From: Globisporangium splendens
Taxonomy: Eukaryota; Oomycota; Peronosporomycetes; Pythiales; Pythiaceae
DNA length: 64,000 nucleotides
Direction: 5' to 3'
NCBI GenBank assembly: GCA_006386115.1
Contig: VFIW01000086.1
Location: 62,001-126,000, forward strand
A program made the position numbers and the translations under genes. The notes under the pieces were generated by a model. The model was given only the letters and a program-made list of their open reading frames with translations. It searched no databases and was not told the DNA's origin. The first letter of the stretch is position 1. Each line of letters starts with the position of its first letter. Below are positions 43,963 through 55,507 of this stretch, in pieces.

Positions 43963-44546
43963 ATGAGCAACAGCAACACCTCACCAGAGCCACAGCCACG
44001 ACAGAACGCGGAACGTGCTACTGTCCACGGTCCCGAAAACAACGGGATTAGCACATAAAAGCAAACATACCAATGGCAGGCCGCCAGAGTACCTAGATAC
44101 CTCTTATTGCTGGGGTATCGCATGCTGCACAGATGTCTTTCGGCGCGAGGAACACGCTGGTGAAGTCAGCGAAGGCGTATTGTGAGTCCATCGTGGCCAT
44201 TAGTAGGCATTGCCCCCCTCCGAGACACCCTCCCTGGTACCATTCTTGCCTGCTTTTCTAGACATTGCACCTCCAATTTTTGATCGGACGGCCCCAGACC
44301 AAGTTGAACACGCGCGTCGGACGGCGTAGATATGCCCCGAGCCCGAGAGCTTCACACATTGCTGGGTGGAAACCGAGACATGGCTATGTGAGTCTTACTT
44401 GTTTGTGTGGCTGTTCTGGGTAAGTGTTTGATACGTGTTGAATGCTTTGCTTGGATACAAATCAAGGTTTCCATAACCTTTTTGCCAAAATCAAAGGAAA
44501 ATCTTAATTTTTCCGTTCGCCTATATTGTTGAGGCAGAGAAATAGT

Positions 44547-44598
44547 TGGTGGTTTATTTTATGAGATACAGGCTATATTTCATGAAATAAAACCACCA
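44547..44598. repeat. Imperfect inverted repeat
   Basis: TGGTGGTTTATTTTATGA faces TTCATGAAATAAAACCACCA across a 14-nt centre. It is a single occurrence; a transposon end pair or a transcript hairpin are both possible. Confidence 0.5.
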
Positions 44599-44859
44599 GC
44601 TTTTGCTGCCGTATCTGGTTAAAGGTTTTGGTGTTAACTGGGTTATTGGGTTTACTCATTCTAGAACCATATTTGGTTGCAATGGGTTTTATTCGGATTT
44701 GAACTTTGTCAGGTTGCCGTCTCGACTTTCATTGGCGCTGATGGTATTGCAGAATGAGCTACATGAACACAGCTTCTGATTCCTGCCAAGCGACCAATTC
44801 CTTTCCAGGTGTCGTGGTCATGAAAATACAGTCCAGCATTTTGGATTTGTCCTCTTTGC

Positions 44860-45564
44860 TCAAGCCCCCAGTTGAGAGTGCACACAGCTCAGGTGGAACA
44901 CTTGATATCGCTGTACTTGAGCAGCCTCACCTTCTGCAGCAACCAGAGCCAATGACAACCATATGTCAAGTAGATCATCGAGGTGCCTCGCTTTGGACAA
45001 CACTCGAGACTTCAATTTCATTTTAGTACGAGATACAGTGTCTGTAACTGAATTAATTGGCTGTTGCTGTCTTCCAAGAAACCGCTGCGACAAGTTGAAA
45101 AACGACTCGTCGAATCGATCCGGATATTGCTCCCTTCGCTTCCCTCTTTCGCACCGCAGAGCATCAAGGTGGCTACAGTGCTGTACGGATTGTTTCAACA
45201 TGGCCACTGAGTCCATCTTCATACCTCTGTCGCGTTTCTGCTGTGACCGCTCCACATCAGCAAATCGCAAAAGGCTGTCAAGTGCTCTCTGTCTTGCTGC
45301 TGCCACAGTGTGCACCTCAGTACGATCCTCCTTCCATAGCAATCAATCAGAAACCTGCTTGAGCCAGAGCAGACGTGTGGGGTTGCATGCCGCTGCAACG
45401 GGGTTCTTCAAATCGGACAAGGGTGACGCTTGCCCCGTCATTGCGTCATCCAGACAACGTTTTGTTCGATGGTGAGAGTTGCAGAGGGGACGGGGAGCAT
45501 CATTGTCACCCGCCAATCCACAAAAAGGGTCCTTGTTACAAATGAATTCCATAACGAGATGCAA
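44860..45564 (-). pseudogene. Possible decayed coding fragment, unrecognised
   Basis: One minus-strand frame is open from 45,564 to 44,860 except for a single stop at 45,343-45,345. The composition is protein-like (AAARQRALDSLLRFADVERSQQ; KARHLDDLLDIWLSLALVAAEGE). No family is recognised and no Inr-like motif was noticed upstream. It may be a gene remnant or a chance frame. Confidence 0.25.
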
Positions 45565-45864
45565 AAGTGGCTCTTCTCAGTGTGTCACTGAGAGGTAGCC
45601 ACTCCTCATGGTTCCTCTTCTCGTTTACTGCGTATATATACACCCACTTATATAATTATATTGAGACCAGCCAACTTCGCGTTCTGACCTTTCTCAGTTG
45701 CAAGGGGATCTTTTCGCAAACCGCCTCTCAAGAGAAAGACGAGAGACAGGTCACGCGGCATAGTAAACTCACAACTCCGCCAACACACACACAGATGTCT
45801 GTTCACACACACGCCTTCCACAATTTTGCGCCAAGCCCCGTCCCGCCTCGCCCTCACTCCTTCT

Positions 45865-45880
45865 TCTCACTTCGCAACTT
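45865..45880 (+). promoter_or_regulatory. Inr-like motif of the first AAAP transporter
   Basis: TCTCACTTCGCAACTT, about 80 bp before the ATG at 45,959, resembles the oomycete initiator. Confidence 0.5.
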
Positions 45881-45958
45881 GCCTCGCCTCGAGCACAAGC
45901 CTCCCGACCCAAGTCGTCCAGTCTTCCAAGTCTCAAGTCTTCTACTAACTCAGCAATC

Positions 45959-47416
45959 ATGGGTGGCAAGCCGTTCCTCACCGGTGAGGATCTCAAGATC
46001 GCCTTCAACCTCTTCTGCTGCGTGTACGGTATCGGTACACTCGGTATGCCGGCCAACTTTTCTCGCGCCGGCCCTGTGCTCGCGACGATCGCGCTGCTCT
46101 TCATGGCGTACGCCAACGTGTACTCGTCGGTGGTGATCACGAAAGTCATGTTGACGGCGCCTCGCTCGGTGAAGACGTACAGTGACTTGGGCGAGTTCTG
46201 CATGGGCAAGACTGGTCGCTGGCTTGTGGTGGTTTTCCAGATGGCCAACTGTTTGTTGATCCCGTGCGCGTTCCTCGTGCTCGGTGGCACTCTGCTCACC
46301 AGTCTCTTCCCTGACACGTTCAAGGACTCGACGTGGATCATCTTGATGGCGATCATGGTGCTGCCAGTGTGCCTGATCCCGACGTTGAAGGAAGGCGCCG
46401 GCGCTGCGTTTGCTGGTTGCATGGGTACGCTGATCGCCGATATCATCGGTGTGGGGATGTTGCTCCACGGCATGAGCGGCCACCCTTCGGTGCCTTCGCC
46501 ACACCTTACGTTCAAGCAAGTGGCGACGACGTTCGGTAACTTGTCGCTCGCGTACGGTGCCGGTATCGTCATCCCCGCGTTGCAGCGTCAGCACAGTGAG
46601 CCAACTCGCATGCCTCGCGTGGTGTTTGTGACGATCACGTTCATCTCGTGCTTGTTCTTGGCGTTGGCGAGCTCTGGTTACTCTGCCGTGGGTTGCCAGA
46701 TCTCGGGCAACTTGTTGTTCTCGATCTTCCCAAACGCGACGACGGGTCTGTCGAAGCTGGGTTTCCACTCGGACAGGGGCATGGCCGTGCTCGCGTACCT
46801 GTTCATGCAATTGCACATCACGATCGCGTTCGCCGTCATCGTGTCGCCGTCGTTCTACCTCCTGGAGCGTATGGTGTTGGGCATGCACAAGCGCAAGCCA
46901 GAAGAAGAGTTCGAGGCGGTTGACTACGAATCTGCCAACACCCCAGTTATCCATGACAAGTCCCGCGCGTCGAAGGGTTCGGTGGTGTCGATGGCTGACA
47001 TTGAGCGTGTGGAGGAGAACGATGGTGGTGAGGCTGAGGCGCGCGAGTACCGCGGTGCGAACGCGATCAAGTACGTGATTCTCCGCCTTGTGGTGGTGGC
47101 TATTTTGGTGGTTGCCTCGGTGGCGTTGAAGGATCACTTCTTGGACTTGCAAGATTTCATCGGCGCGTCGGCTGTGACCATGAGTTGCATCATCTTGCCA
47201 ATCGTGTTCTACCTCAAGAAGTTGTGGAACAAGATCCCAATGTACGAGAAGATCCCTGCGCTCATCGTGGTGGTGGTGTGCTTCGTGCTTGGTTGCTACG
47301 TGACGTACCTCTCGGGCAAGCAGTTGTTCAACCCTGACTCGACGGATCCAGAGATCTTGTTCCCATTCTGCCACGCCGACGAGCAGCGCCAGATCTACTA
47401 CAACGCCACTGCGTAA
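45959..47416 (+). CDS. Amino acid/auxin permease family (AAAP) transporter, copy 1 (485 aa)
   Basis: This is a multi-spanning membrane protein of the AAAP/SLC36-38 type, expected to carry amino acids with protons or sodium across the plasma or vacuolar membrane. The N-terminus has the family pattern FCCVYGIGTLGMPANFSRAGP. Ten or eleven hydrophobic segments follow, including FISCLFLALASSGYSAVGC and ITIAFAVIVSPSFYLLER. A hydrophilic loop with SRASKGSVVSMADIERVEE lies before the last four spans; its serines could be phosphorylated. The frame is intronless. The start MGGKPF is preceded by a leader (TCAAGTCTTCTACTAACTC) almost identical to that of copy 2, which points to recent duplication. A 499-codon frame on the other strand is a shadow. 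The substrate cannot be read from the sequence. Confidence 0.92.
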   Translation: MGGKPFLTGEDLKIAFNLFCCVYGIGTLGMPANFSRAGPVLATIALLFMAYANVYSSVVITKVMLTAPRSVKTYSDLGEFCMGKTGRWLVVVFQMANCLLIPCAFLVLGGTLLTSLFPDTFKDSTWIILMAIMVLPVCLIPTLKEGAGAAFAGCMGTLIADIIGVGMLLHGMSGHPSVPSPHLTFKQVATTFGNLSLAYGAGIVIPALQRQHSEPTRMPRVVFVTITFISCLFLALASSGYSAVGCQISGNLLFSIFPNATTGLSKLGFHSDRGMAVLAYLFMQLHITIAFAVIVSPSFYLLERMVLGMHKRKPEEEFEAVDYESANTPVIHDKSRASKGSVVSMADIERVEENDGGEAEAREYRGANAIKYVILRLVVVAILVVASVALKDHFLDLQDFIGASAVTMSCIILPIVFYLKKLWNKIPMYEKIPALIVVVVCFVLGCYVTYLSGKQLFNPDSTDPEILFPFCHADEQRQIYYNATA

Positions 47417-50400
47417 GCGGAACGAGCATGATATGTGCAATCGATGCAAATAATGAGAAAGAGTGTTGTCGTTTCTTTTTGTTTAGTAGTGTAGTTTTGT
47501 ATTCGCTTTTATCGAGTGAAGGTTCGAATAGATACTTGAGACCTCGCTGGTTGAATAAATACACTTCCTTGATGCATACTTTCGCTTTGCTGGTTCGTCG
47601 TTCGTAATTTCTAACTCACTGCCGGCGGTAAACGCTGAGTCGAGATGTTTATGCCGGTAAAGAGTCGGTCTGCTCCCAGAAGCCGCAGTTGCAGTTGAAA
47701 CAGAGGATTCAAGGCATTTGTGACAATCGGGTAGCTGGCAGCACTTAACTTCAAGCTGCGGTTGTAAGCGCACAGTTGAGTCTCGTCGGTTCAGCGTTCT
47801 CCGTCATGATATTCGAATGAGCAGCTTCAAAGAAAGTGAAGCTAGCGACTACCTCGAGCGAGATTCACGGGATCATTACTCTCCCGCTCCAGACGATCTA
47901 ATTGAGGAGATCTTTGAGAAATCACGCGGCATTCTGGGGATTTTTGGACACAATTTAGACATGCATGGAGCTTAGCAAGACTAAGACCAGTCGCAAAGCA
48001 CTCATAGTGGAAATGTGAAGGAGGCACTGCAGGCTCAATTCATTTTTTTAGTGCACAGTACCATTGCGAACTGCCATATCCAGAGCTACAAAACGTAAGC
48101 TGGTACGACGATCGACAAAAGAAAGTCTTCGTGCATACGCGAAGAGCACCCACTAGATCTGAAAGCTGCATTCGTGCGCTAACAAGAGACAATCCGTTGT
48201 CGCTCAGGTTCAACGTGCACCCACCAGTCGAAAGCACTCCGTAGCTCGCTCACTTGAAGTTGGCCGCAACAACCGAACTCGTCAACTGCGCGAGGGTGTT
48301 GACAGACAAGAGAGAGCCCGTGTCTATTGCTGCGCCAGTTGGAAAACACGCCATGGCTCACTTGAACTTGGCGGCACCATCTAACTTCAAACGAGGAGTG
48401 TTTTTTCAGCGTGCAGAATCGGTGCAACTACCCTGTCGTGATTGGCCCCTTCTGATTGTTCACTGACCACACGCAGGCATCAGACAACACAAAAACAAAA
48501 AAAACTCATTGGGATACCGAGCCAAGTGAGCTTCTCGGTCACAAATGTCTGCATATTGGAGCTGTAGTGAGAAGGATGTCCACATATGTATGACTCGCGA
48601 AGTCGCGATCTTTGAAGCACAATCGAGACCCACACGCCAAAAAGAACGCACGCTCTTCGTGCTATCGTTCTGTGGCTCAAGTGGTTCCAGGACACGGACT
48701 AATCAGGACGATGTAGCCACCTTTTTTTCCCAGTTTCCAGGGCACTTTTTTGTCTCCAGAAACTCTCATCAGCTTGTGTCCGTTTTGTAGGATTCAATGG
48801 CCTTTTTTTGCCGGCTCCGGCTCTCGGCCAGCGGGAAACCAGAAAAGATCGCGAAAGTCTCCGTTCGGCGGCCAGAGACGGGCGCATGATGAGCACTTTG
48901 CACCTGATATCTCAAGCGAGGGATGGGGGGCTTCTATGTACGCTTTTTCGAAGAGCTGCGAGATGGAGGTACGATACGGAAACCAAATACCATAAAGGCA
49001 CTCTGTGTCTCCACTTAACGACAGCACGATTTCCGTAGTGTCGAGATTGGCTTTGCAGCAAACGGCAATCGTACCAGTATCCTGTGGCTGTCTGGGAATC
49101 TTCAAGCTTAGTGGCTGTGTAAGATTTTGTTAGAGCATGCAAACCCTGCTCTGTCTCCACTCCCAGGTTCCGTGTTGCACACACGCGCTTTTGACATTTT
49201 GACACAACACTCAAGCCATCATCTCACACACTTGTGATTGGTGTGGTCTTGCTCTTGTGATTTGTATGCTCGACACGCACTGTACATAAGTCCAGCTGGT
49301 GGATTTTCCAGCGTCAGATGAAGGCTATGCACCGCAGCACACATCCCTCCGATCACGGTAGATTGGGAAGGTGGGCTCGAGCGTGTGTACGATTGCATGA
49401 TGCAACAGAGTTTTCTCATGTAAGGCTCGAATGACGAGAGCTTCGTCATGGCCACAATGAACGAATTGCTTTCGTTCTGGTGATAATGGGGACAACACCA
49501 TGAGGAGTCGTTAAAAACGAGCAAAAAGCCACTTTGCGAACCGATCATTCGCGTTTGCAAATTGCGTTGGCGTCGTTGGGGTGAAATGCAACAGTGCGAG
49601 ATGTCATCTGAGTGGACGAAGGATGTGCCGAATCGAAGGATTTCTCCACTTTATCAACTTGAATTTTGTATGGGTTGCGATGGAGAGGCAGCGACTTGCA
49701 CATATTATGATAGTGTGTCGCTTTGTCTGATATTTGCAATGACAGCGATGGGAAAGCATCAGGCGCCTCCACATGTGGTAAGCGAAAAAGGAGGGGCTTG
49801 TTATGCTGTCGGGTGATGGATGGTCTCCATTTTCGATACACGCTAGCTGTAGATTGTCCCTTGAAGGAGTGGTTTGCGCCATGTGACTGGGCGAGTTGAT
49901 GCATCTAAAGCGATATACCCGAGGAGATCTGCCTGTGGAACCCCGTAGTGTTACATATAACCGCGGGGATGGAAAATGACCACTGGCTCAAGATCTCTTT
50001 TCTCTTTTTCCTCGTCTCTCTGTCTCATTGCAGGTGTGACTGTACTGTACGGGAAGGACACAGTTTCTATGTCAAGGAATAAGAGATTGCATGAGCCGCT
50101 GCTTGTTGATCCTAGGCGCATGTAGAGCAGGACAATGGAGATTCTTCAAGAGCCAAGAGCTCAAAGGTCTAGCGAGTGGGAGAGAGAGATGCCTCTGGTT
50201 GCCTCGTCAAGCAGCGCAGCGGGTCTTGCGCTTCGCCCCACTGGAAGCCGCCTATCCGTAGCGCAGCAGTTTGGCCAAACACTCGTTCCGTTCTTCGGAT
50301 TCGAGAAAATGCAGTAAACATCGTCCTCGTTGTGCGTGTAATCCGCGTGGGCAAGGGAAAGAAGAGCCACGTGGGAAAGCAAGCAAGCAAGCTGCCTGTG

Positions 50401-50975
50401 GTGAGTGAGCGAGCACCTGTTCGATGGTGAAGAGAGCCAAGAGAGCGAGAGCGAGCTGTCATGTCCTCATCGTCCCACTCTCCTCAAGTGCAGGTGACAA
50501 GCGACAAGCTTGTTCAAGCGGCGCAATCGGGTGTGATCCGCAAACTTAACCCCATGAAAAGGTAGTTGTGTGACCATCAAGTCGCGCACACTTGTAATAG
50601 ACACAGCGTTGCATTTAGCCATTTGTTTCGCTTCCAAGCCCTCTCTGGAACGAGAAATGAGCCGCTGCCACCCCGTCTCTAGCTCAATTGGGGAAGGGAT
50701 CCTTTCATCGTTCGGAAACCGTCTCTCGGAGTCTCCAACCAGCGGATTAATACAGCCGGTCAGTCATCTGGGGGGTTAAGTGCAACCCTATTGTAATCAC
50801 TAGCGGATGGTTTTTAATCAAGTATTTATTAACCGGACAGTATGGTCATCGCTCGCGCCAAAGAAAGGGAATGCGTATCATGGGATCGTTGCGTCCTCAA
50901 AAAGAGTGGCGTAAACCCACGCTGACAGGCGCCGCTCGTGGACTCGGATCAGTCTGTTGTTAGAAGAGACCGAGT
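47417..50975. other. 3.5-kb region between AAAP copies 1 and 2, no gene recognised
   Basis: Only short, overlapping frames on both strands and no domain. Two related 22-bp stretches (CTCACTTGAAGTTGGCCGCA at 48,248 and a variant at 48,358) face the same way. The spacing is large for an oomycete tandem pair, so a lost or non-coding gene cannot be excluded. Confidence 0.55.
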
Positions 50976-51001
50976 GTGAGCGCCGCAACACACAAACCAA
51001 C

Positions 51002-51018
51002 GCTCACTTTGCAATTTG
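51002..51018 (+). promoter_or_regulatory. Inr-like motif of the second AAAP transporter
   Basis: GCTCACTTTGCAATTTG fits the published oomycete Inr pattern at almost every position and lies about 85 bp before the ATG at 51,102. It also shows that the open frame starting upstream at 50,976 is not the real start. Confidence 0.6.
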
Positions 51019-51101
51019 CCTTGCATCGACCAGAAGCCGCTGTCTATCGACCAGCCCACGCCTTCAAGCCGAGCCTCAAGTCTTCTACCAACTCAGCAAT
51101 C

Positions 51102-52565
51102 ATGGGTGGCAAGCCGTTCCTCACCGGTGAGGATCTCAAGATCGCCTTCAACCTCTTCTGCTGCGTGTACGGTATCGGTACGCTCGGTATGCCGGCCAAC
51201 TTTTCGCGTGCTGGTCCCGTCATCGCCACGATCGCGCTGCTCTTCATGGCGTACGCCAACGTGTACTCGTCGGTCGTGATCACCAAGGTCCTGCTTACGG
51301 CTCCACGCTCGGTCCAGACGTACAGTGACATGGGCGAGTTCTGCATGGGCAAGATCGGTCGCTACTTGGTCGTGGTTTTCCAGATGGCCAACTGCTTGTT
51401 GATCCCGTGTGCGTTCCTCGTGCTTGGCGGTACCTTGCTCGACAGTTTATTCCCCGGAGCATTCAGCAACTCGACGTGGATTATCTTGATGGCGATCATG
51501 GTGCTCCCTGTCTGCTTGACCCCTACGCTGAAGGAAGGTGCTGGTGCTGCGTTTGCTGGCTGCTTGGGCACGCTCATCGCTGATGTCATCGGTGTGTCGA
51601 TGTTGATCGACGGCATGAGCGGCCACCCATCCGTGCCTAAGCCAGACCTTACGTTCAAGCAAGTGGCGACTGCCTTCGGCAACTTGTCGCTCGCGTATGG
51701 TGCCGGTATCGTTATCCCCGCGTTGCAGCGTCAGCACAGTGAGCCAACTCGCATGCCTCGCGTGGTGTTTGTGACGATCACGTTCATCTCGTGCTTGTTC
51801 ATGGCGCTCGGTCTCTCTGGATACAGTGCCGTGGGTTGCCAGATCTCGGGCAACTTGTTGTTCTCGATCTATCCAAATGACACGACTGGTTTGTCTGCTC
51901 TTGGTTTCCACTCGGACAAGGGCATGGCCGTGCTCGCGTACCTGATGATGCAGCTGCATATCACGATCGCGTTCGCCGTCATTGTGTCGCCAGCGTTCTA
52001 CCTCTTGGAGCGTATGGTGTTGGGCATGCACAAGAAGCCGGAAGCCGACCTCGAGGCGGTCGGAAACTACGAATCTGTGAGCACTCCAGCTGTTGGCGAC
52101 GAGTTCAAGTCCCGCGCGTCGAAGGGCTCCGTGGTGTCCATGGCTGACATTGAACGCGTGGAGGAGTTCGACGGCGGTGAAGCTGAGGCGCGCGAGTACC
52201 GCGGCGTGAACGCGATCAAGTACGTGATTCTTCGCGTTGTCGTGGTGACCATTTTGGTGATTGCCTCGGTTCTCCTGCGTGACGATTTCTTGGACTTGCA
52301 AGATTTCATCGGTGCGTCGGCCGTGACCATGAGTTGCATCATCTTGCCAATCGTGTTTTACTTGGTCAAGCTGTGGAACAAGATCCCAGTGTACGAGAAG
52401 ATCCCTGCGATCGTCGTTGTCATCGTGTGCTTCTCGCTGGGCTGCTACGTGACCTACCTCTCGGGCAAGAACCTGTTCAACCCAGACGACGAGGATCCAG
52501 AGATCCGATTCCCATTCTGCCACCCAGACGAGGAACGCGAGATCTACTTCAACGCCACTGCGTAA
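51102..52565 (+). CDS. Amino acid/auxin permease family (AAAP) transporter, copy 2 (487 aa)
   Basis: Closely related to copy 1 over its full length: FCCVYGIGTLGMPANFSRAGP at the N-terminus, the same pattern of about eleven hydrophobic segments, and the loop SRASKGSVVSMADIERVEE. The start is the ATG of MGGKPF; the in-frame extension upstream has no ATG and crosses the Inr-like motif. Differences from copy 1 cluster in the second extracellular loop and in the hydrophilic loop (KKPEADLEAVGNYES). It is intronless. It lies in the same direction as copy 1 and converges with copy 3. The likely role is amino acid uptake; specificity is unknown. Confidence 0.92.
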   Translation: MGGKPFLTGEDLKIAFNLFCCVYGIGTLGMPANFSRAGPVIATIALLFMAYANVYSSVVITKVLLTAPRSVQTYSDMGEFCMGKIGRYLVVVFQMANCLLIPCAFLVLGGTLLDSLFPGAFSNSTWIILMAIMVLPVCLTPTLKEGAGAAFAGCLGTLIADVIGVSMLIDGMSGHPSVPKPDLTFKQVATAFGNLSLAYGAGIVIPALQRQHSEPTRMPRVVFVTITFISCLFMALGLSGYSAVGCQISGNLLFSIYPNDTTGLSALGFHSDKGMAVLAYLMMQLHITIAFAVIVSPAFYLLERMVLGMHKKPEADLEAVGNYESVSTPAVGDEFKSRASKGSVVSMADIERVEEFDGGEAEAREYRGVNAIKYVILRVVVVTILVIASVLLRDDFLDLQDFIGASAVTMSCIILPIVFYLVKLWNKIPVYEKIPAIVVVIVCFSLGCYVTYLSGKNLFNPDDEDPEIRFPFCHPDEEREIYFNATA

Positions 52566-53964
52566 GCGAAAGAAGCTGCCGGTGCTTGACCATAACATGC
52601 ATATTGTAGCGTTCTCGCGGATCGAACAAATAGGAAACCCCATAACATAGAAAAACGGGTTCCGTGTATTGTTTTGGTGTTTTTATTTTTGCATCACATC
52701 TTCCGACAGGTTTAACCTACAATTAACCTCGAAGTTTTGGTATAAACAATTATTACCTCCCACCAGGTTTTATCAGATTGCCAGATTGAATTTCAATCAG
52801 CCTCAATATTTCTGTGTGCTCAAGAAAGGAGCTGATCTTGAAAAGCTTGAGTGCAATGCAACATGTACAATGGAGCAATTTGAAGTCTTGACATTCGAGC
52901 TGATCAACACACAGTGCAAGTTGGGTCGAGATTATGCGTTGGGTTTTGTTTGAGCCAGAGCGTTAGTGAAAGATGCGCACGCGTGGACTTCTTGGAGAAC
53001 AGCGTCAGCACTTTGAAATGACCGGCGTGAAGACCATTGTCCATAACATTGACCTTGAAATTACAACACAATTGATGATGTAATATTCTGTTCAATATTG
53101 CAGTTCCTTGACAGAAGACAGCTACAGTGACAAATTCAACAAACAGGTGTCTGCGATATGTTTGGGAAACAGCCACCACGGTCGTTGCCAAATTGTAGAA
53201 TCACGACGCAACAGCACACACGTTTCGCTCGATGGACTAAACGCAGTGGCTTCGTCCAGAATCATACAAGGCGCACTCACGCAGCTGTCTCCAGCAAAAA
53301 ATACGTGTATACGCTAGATGCACTCGGAAGGGAACCAACTGAAGGCGCCAAGCACGAAAGAGCAGCTCATGGCTGCTTTGTTGGCTCGTTTGATGAGCTA
53401 ACGACCGTCAACAGTGTTGGCATCAGGAGCACAGAGCAGCTGTGCTTGTGGCTTGAAGGCAAGTGCCACTTTTCCGATCTTGGTTCAACGATCTCCGAGG
53501 CTTCCGACTCTTGCGGACGCACTCACAGCACCAAACGCAACAACGGAACGTGTGGCCCTTTTTCATGCGTTTCAACACGTACTCCGACCCAAAGTTTGGC
53601 AAAAAGAGTTGTGACCTAATAGGCGCGTTAGACAGGAGTGTGTACAGAGTAGAGAAAGAGACCCGAGCGCAATTGTGCTTCCGTTAGAGAAGAAGGAACG
53701 CAGACAAACAAAGTGCTGGGGGGTCTGTTTTCCGTTGAAATGCTCGCGTTTCTATTGGAAATTATCGTCTTTCTTTCTAGCACAGCACTACTGATTCTAC
53801 AAAACGAAATGAGATGACAAAATAGGAATGATTTTTTGGAGAAAGGGCTGGATGGTCGGCTGCCTTGAGGTCAAGGAAGCCAAGACAGCCAACCTGTATG
53901 CGTCTCAGGCACGAGGACCCGGACGCATGCTTTCGTTGGAGTTGCTCTCGATCGCGACTCCTGC
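52566..53964. other. Convergent intergenic region between AAAP copies 2 and 3
   Basis: The first 500 bp are AT-rich and presumably hold both 3' ends. A 153-codon frame at 53,158-53,619 has no recognisable domain and looks like chance. No other feature was seen. Confidence 0.55.
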
Positions 53965-55419
53965 TTACGCGCTGATGGCGCTGGCGTTGTAGTAGAGTTG
54001 ACGTTCCTCGTCTGGGTGGCAGAATGGGAACAAGATCTCTGGATCCTCCTCGTCCGGGTTGAACAAGTTCTTGCCCGAGTTGTACGTCACGTAGCAGCCC
54101 AAGGCCGTGCACACGACGATGATGACGATGCCGAACGCCTTCTCGTGCACTGGCACCTTGGTCCACATGACCTTCAAGTAGAAGATGACTGGGAGGATAA
54201 TGCAGCACGCCGTCACAGCCGACGCACCGATGAAGTCCTGCAAGTCGGCAAAATCGTTGCGCAACACGATGGCGATGATGACCAGGATCACGATGAGGCA
54301 CAGGCGGAGCATGATGTACTTGATCACGTTCGCACCACGGTACTCCAGCGACTCCTCCTCTTCGTCGAGCGATACCTTCTCGATATCGGCCATGGACACG
54401 ACCGAGCCCTTGGACACGCGCGACTTGATCTCGTTCGGGGTCTCGGCAGCCTCGTAGTTGACAGCTTCAAGATCCGTTGGCTTCAGTTGGTGCATTCCCA
54501 AGAGCATGCGTTCAAAGAGGTAGAACGCTGGCGACATGAAGACGGCGAACGCGATCGTGATGTGCAACTGCATGCCGAGGTACGAGAGGATAGCAAGACC
54601 CTTGTTTGGGTAGAAGCCGAGCTTGGACAGGCCGGTCTCGGCGTTTGGGAAGATCGAGAACAACAAGTTGCCCGAGATCTGGCACCCGACAGCAGAGTAG
54701 CCCGTACTCGCCAAGATCAAGAAGAGGCACGAGATGAACGTCACGGTCACAAACACGATGCGAGGCATGCGCGATGGGTCGCTGTGCTGGCGCTGCAACG
54801 CTGGGATGACGATACCGGCACCGTACGCGAGCGACAAGTTACCGAAAGTCGTCGCCACTTGCTTGAACGAAATATCTGGCGTAGGCACCGAAGGGTGGCC
54901 GCTCATGCCGTGAAGCAGCATGCCGAGCGCGAGGAAATCCGCCATGAGAGTGCCCAAGCAGCCAGCGAACGCGGCGGCGGCGCCTTCCTTCAACGTTGGG
55001 ATCAGGCACACCGGCGTGACCGAGATGGCCATCAAGATGATCCACGTCGTCTGGCTGAACGCCTCTGGGAACAACTCGTCGAGCAACGTGCCGCCCAAGA
55101 CAAAGTACCAAACTGGGATCGACAGACAGTAGAACATTTGCGACGCGACAACCACCCAACGGCCAGTCTTACCCATGCAGAACTCCCCCAAGTCACCGTA
55201 GGTCTTGACCGAGCGCGGTGCGAGCAGCATCACCTTGGAGATCACGACGGACGAGTACACGTTGGTCGCAGCCATAAACAGCATCGCAAACACGGCGATC
55301 AATGGACCGGCGCGAGAAAAGTTGCCCGGCATACCGAGCGTACCGACACCGTACACGCAGCAGAAGAGGTTGGCCGCGATCTTGGCATCTTCCAGCGTGA
55401 AGATCGGCTTTTTCGCCAT
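53965..55419 (-). CDS. Amino acid/auxin permease family (AAAP) transporter, copy 3 (484 aa)
   Basis: This is a more diverged paralogue on the opposite strand. It keeps the family signature FCCVYGVGTLGMPGNFSRAGP, the membrane-span pattern (FISCLFLILASTGYSAVGC, ITIAFAVFMSPAFYLFER) and the serine-rich loop (SRVSKGSVVSMADIEKVSL). The start is the ATG at 55,419 (MAKKPIFT). The open frame reaches 55,518 but has no ATG there and crosses the Inr-like motif. It is intronless and ends with FPFCHPDEERQLYYNASA, matching copies 1 and 2. The divergence suggests an older duplication and possibly a different substrate. A 476-codon plus-strand frame opposite it is a shadow. Confidence 0.92.
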   Translation of the reverse strand: MAKKPIFTLEDAKIAANLFCCVYGVGTLGMPGNFSRAGPLIAVFAMLFMAATNVYSSVVISKVMLLAPRSVKTYGDLGEFCMGKTGRWVVVASQMFYCLSIPVWYFVLGGTLLDELFPEAFSQTTWIILMAISVTPVCLIPTLKEGAAAAFAGCLGTLMADFLALGMLLHGMSGHPSVPTPDISFKQVATTFGNLSLAYGAGIVIPALQRQHSDPSRMPRIVFVTVTFISCLFLILASTGYSAVGCQISGNLLFSIFPNAETGLSKLGFYPNKGLAILSYLGMQLHITIAFAVFMSPAFYLFERMLLGMHQLKPTDLEAVNYEAAETPNEIKSRVSKGSVVSMADIEKVSLDEEEESLEYRGANVIKYIMLRLCLIVILVIIAIVLRNDFADLQDFIGASAVTACCIILPVIFYLKVMWTKVPVHEKAFGIVIIVVCTALGCYVTYNSGKNLFNPDEEDPEILFPFCHPDEERQLYYNASAISA

Positions 55420-55507
55420 GGTGACTGATACTTTGGGTTGACGATTGCCGGAGAAGAAGACTGGGACTTGAAGACGCTTCTTGTCGCTTGCTGGTGATCG
55501 AGGCGAA

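Larger units (their letters stand above)
43963..45800. other. Intergenic region right of the retrotransposons
   Basis: No clear gene. It holds a weak protein-like fragment on the minus strand (44,860-45,564) and an imperfect inverted repeat (44,547-44,598), both listed separately. The first 500 bp after the J LTR show no continuation of element I. Confidence 0.6.

Noticed and set aside
45950..47449. 499-codon frame antisense to AAAP copy 1, and similar ones opposite copies 2 and 3
   Set aside because: They mirror the transporter codons (middle base to middle base), are rich in His/Arg/Asp repeats without domains, and end almost exactly with the sense genes. They are shadows of codon bias.
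47521..47600. Possible tRNA B-box (GGTTCGAATAGA)
   Set aside because: No matching A-box or cloverleaf could be found around it.
50976..51101. N-terminal extension of AAAP copy 2 upstream of MGGKPF
   Set aside because: It starts without an ATG and crosses the Inr-like motif, and copies 1 and 3 align from their own ATG.
53158..53619. 153-codon frame between AAAP copies 2 and 3
   Set aside because: There is no domain or Inr-like motif and the composition looks random; overlapping frames are similarly open.
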